From assembly GCA_044375955.1 (NCBI GenBank), contig JBILLS010000044.1:1-13637 (forward strand): a stretch of DNA of 13,637 nt, given 5' to 3'. Position 1 is the first letter of the stretch. The number at the start of each line of letters is the position of its first letter. Positions 13,609 to 13,637 of the stretch are shown here, one piece after another. Position numbers and translations under genes: made by a program. The notes below the pieces were generated by a model. The model was given only the letters and a program-made list of their open reading frames with translations. It was not told the DNA's origin and did not search any database. The stretch is from VGCC01 sp044375955 (GTDB lineage Bacteria > Actinomycetota > Actinomycetes > S36-B12).

Positions 13609-13637
13609 TCGCAATGGTGGGGGCCAGACAGGCGTCA

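Noticed and set aside
13609..13637. Another gene start or terminator at the right edge
   Set aside because: The last 29 bases hold no stem and no start codon with enough downstream sequence to judge.

Overview
The window looks like a chromosomal stretch from a high-GC member of the Actinomycetota. The signs are GC-rich codon use with frequent GTG starts, strong GGAGG-type ribosome binding sites next to at least one leaderless-type promoter, Ala/Glu/Thr-rich lipoprotein linkers, and small exported four-cysteine proteins of actinobacterial type. I cannot assign a genus. No tRNA, rRNA, CRISPR array, insertion sequence or integrase is visible, and no stretch over 300 bases lacks a gene.

Left part (1-4484). 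A minus-strand transport unit leaves the window at its left edge: a branched-chain amino acid/amide-type substrate-binding lipoprotein followed by the first 52 codons of an ABC ATPase. It is divergent from a LuxR-type regulator with a GAF-like N-terminal region, and a dyad lies between them. Next come a convergent rmuC gene (DNA maintenance) and, divergent from rmuC, a small NYN/PIN-like protein with a degraded acidic motif.

Middle part (4581-7431). This holds a secreted protein of unknown function (PknH-sensor-like), a HAD phosphatase/mutase-like hydrolase, a divergently transcribed D-tagatose/D-allulose 3-epimerase-family TIM barrel, and a small secreted four-cysteine protein. The HAD and epimerase share a promoter region and may act in the same minor sugar pathway.

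Right part (7458-13608). This is the most interesting region: two divergent operons around a 212-base control region. Leftward are aldehyde dehydrogenase, zinc alcohol dehydrogenase and a TenA (thiaminase II) family protein, tightly packed. Rightward are an ABC ATPase, permease and NMT1/THI5-type binding lipoprotein that resemble ThiZ, ThiX and ThiY. The thiXYZ plus tenA set is the known salvage system for pyrimidine fragments of degraded thiamin. Here it is joined to an alcohol-to-acid oxidation pair, the TenA carries Asn where Asp44 is expected, no TPP riboswitch is visible, and each operon has a copy of the same TTCATATYTGA-type operator near its start. I infer a transport-plus-processing system for a thiamin-pyrimidine-like or related heterocyclic compound, possibly a catabolic version of the salvage pathway. 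The substrate cannot be settled from sequence alone.
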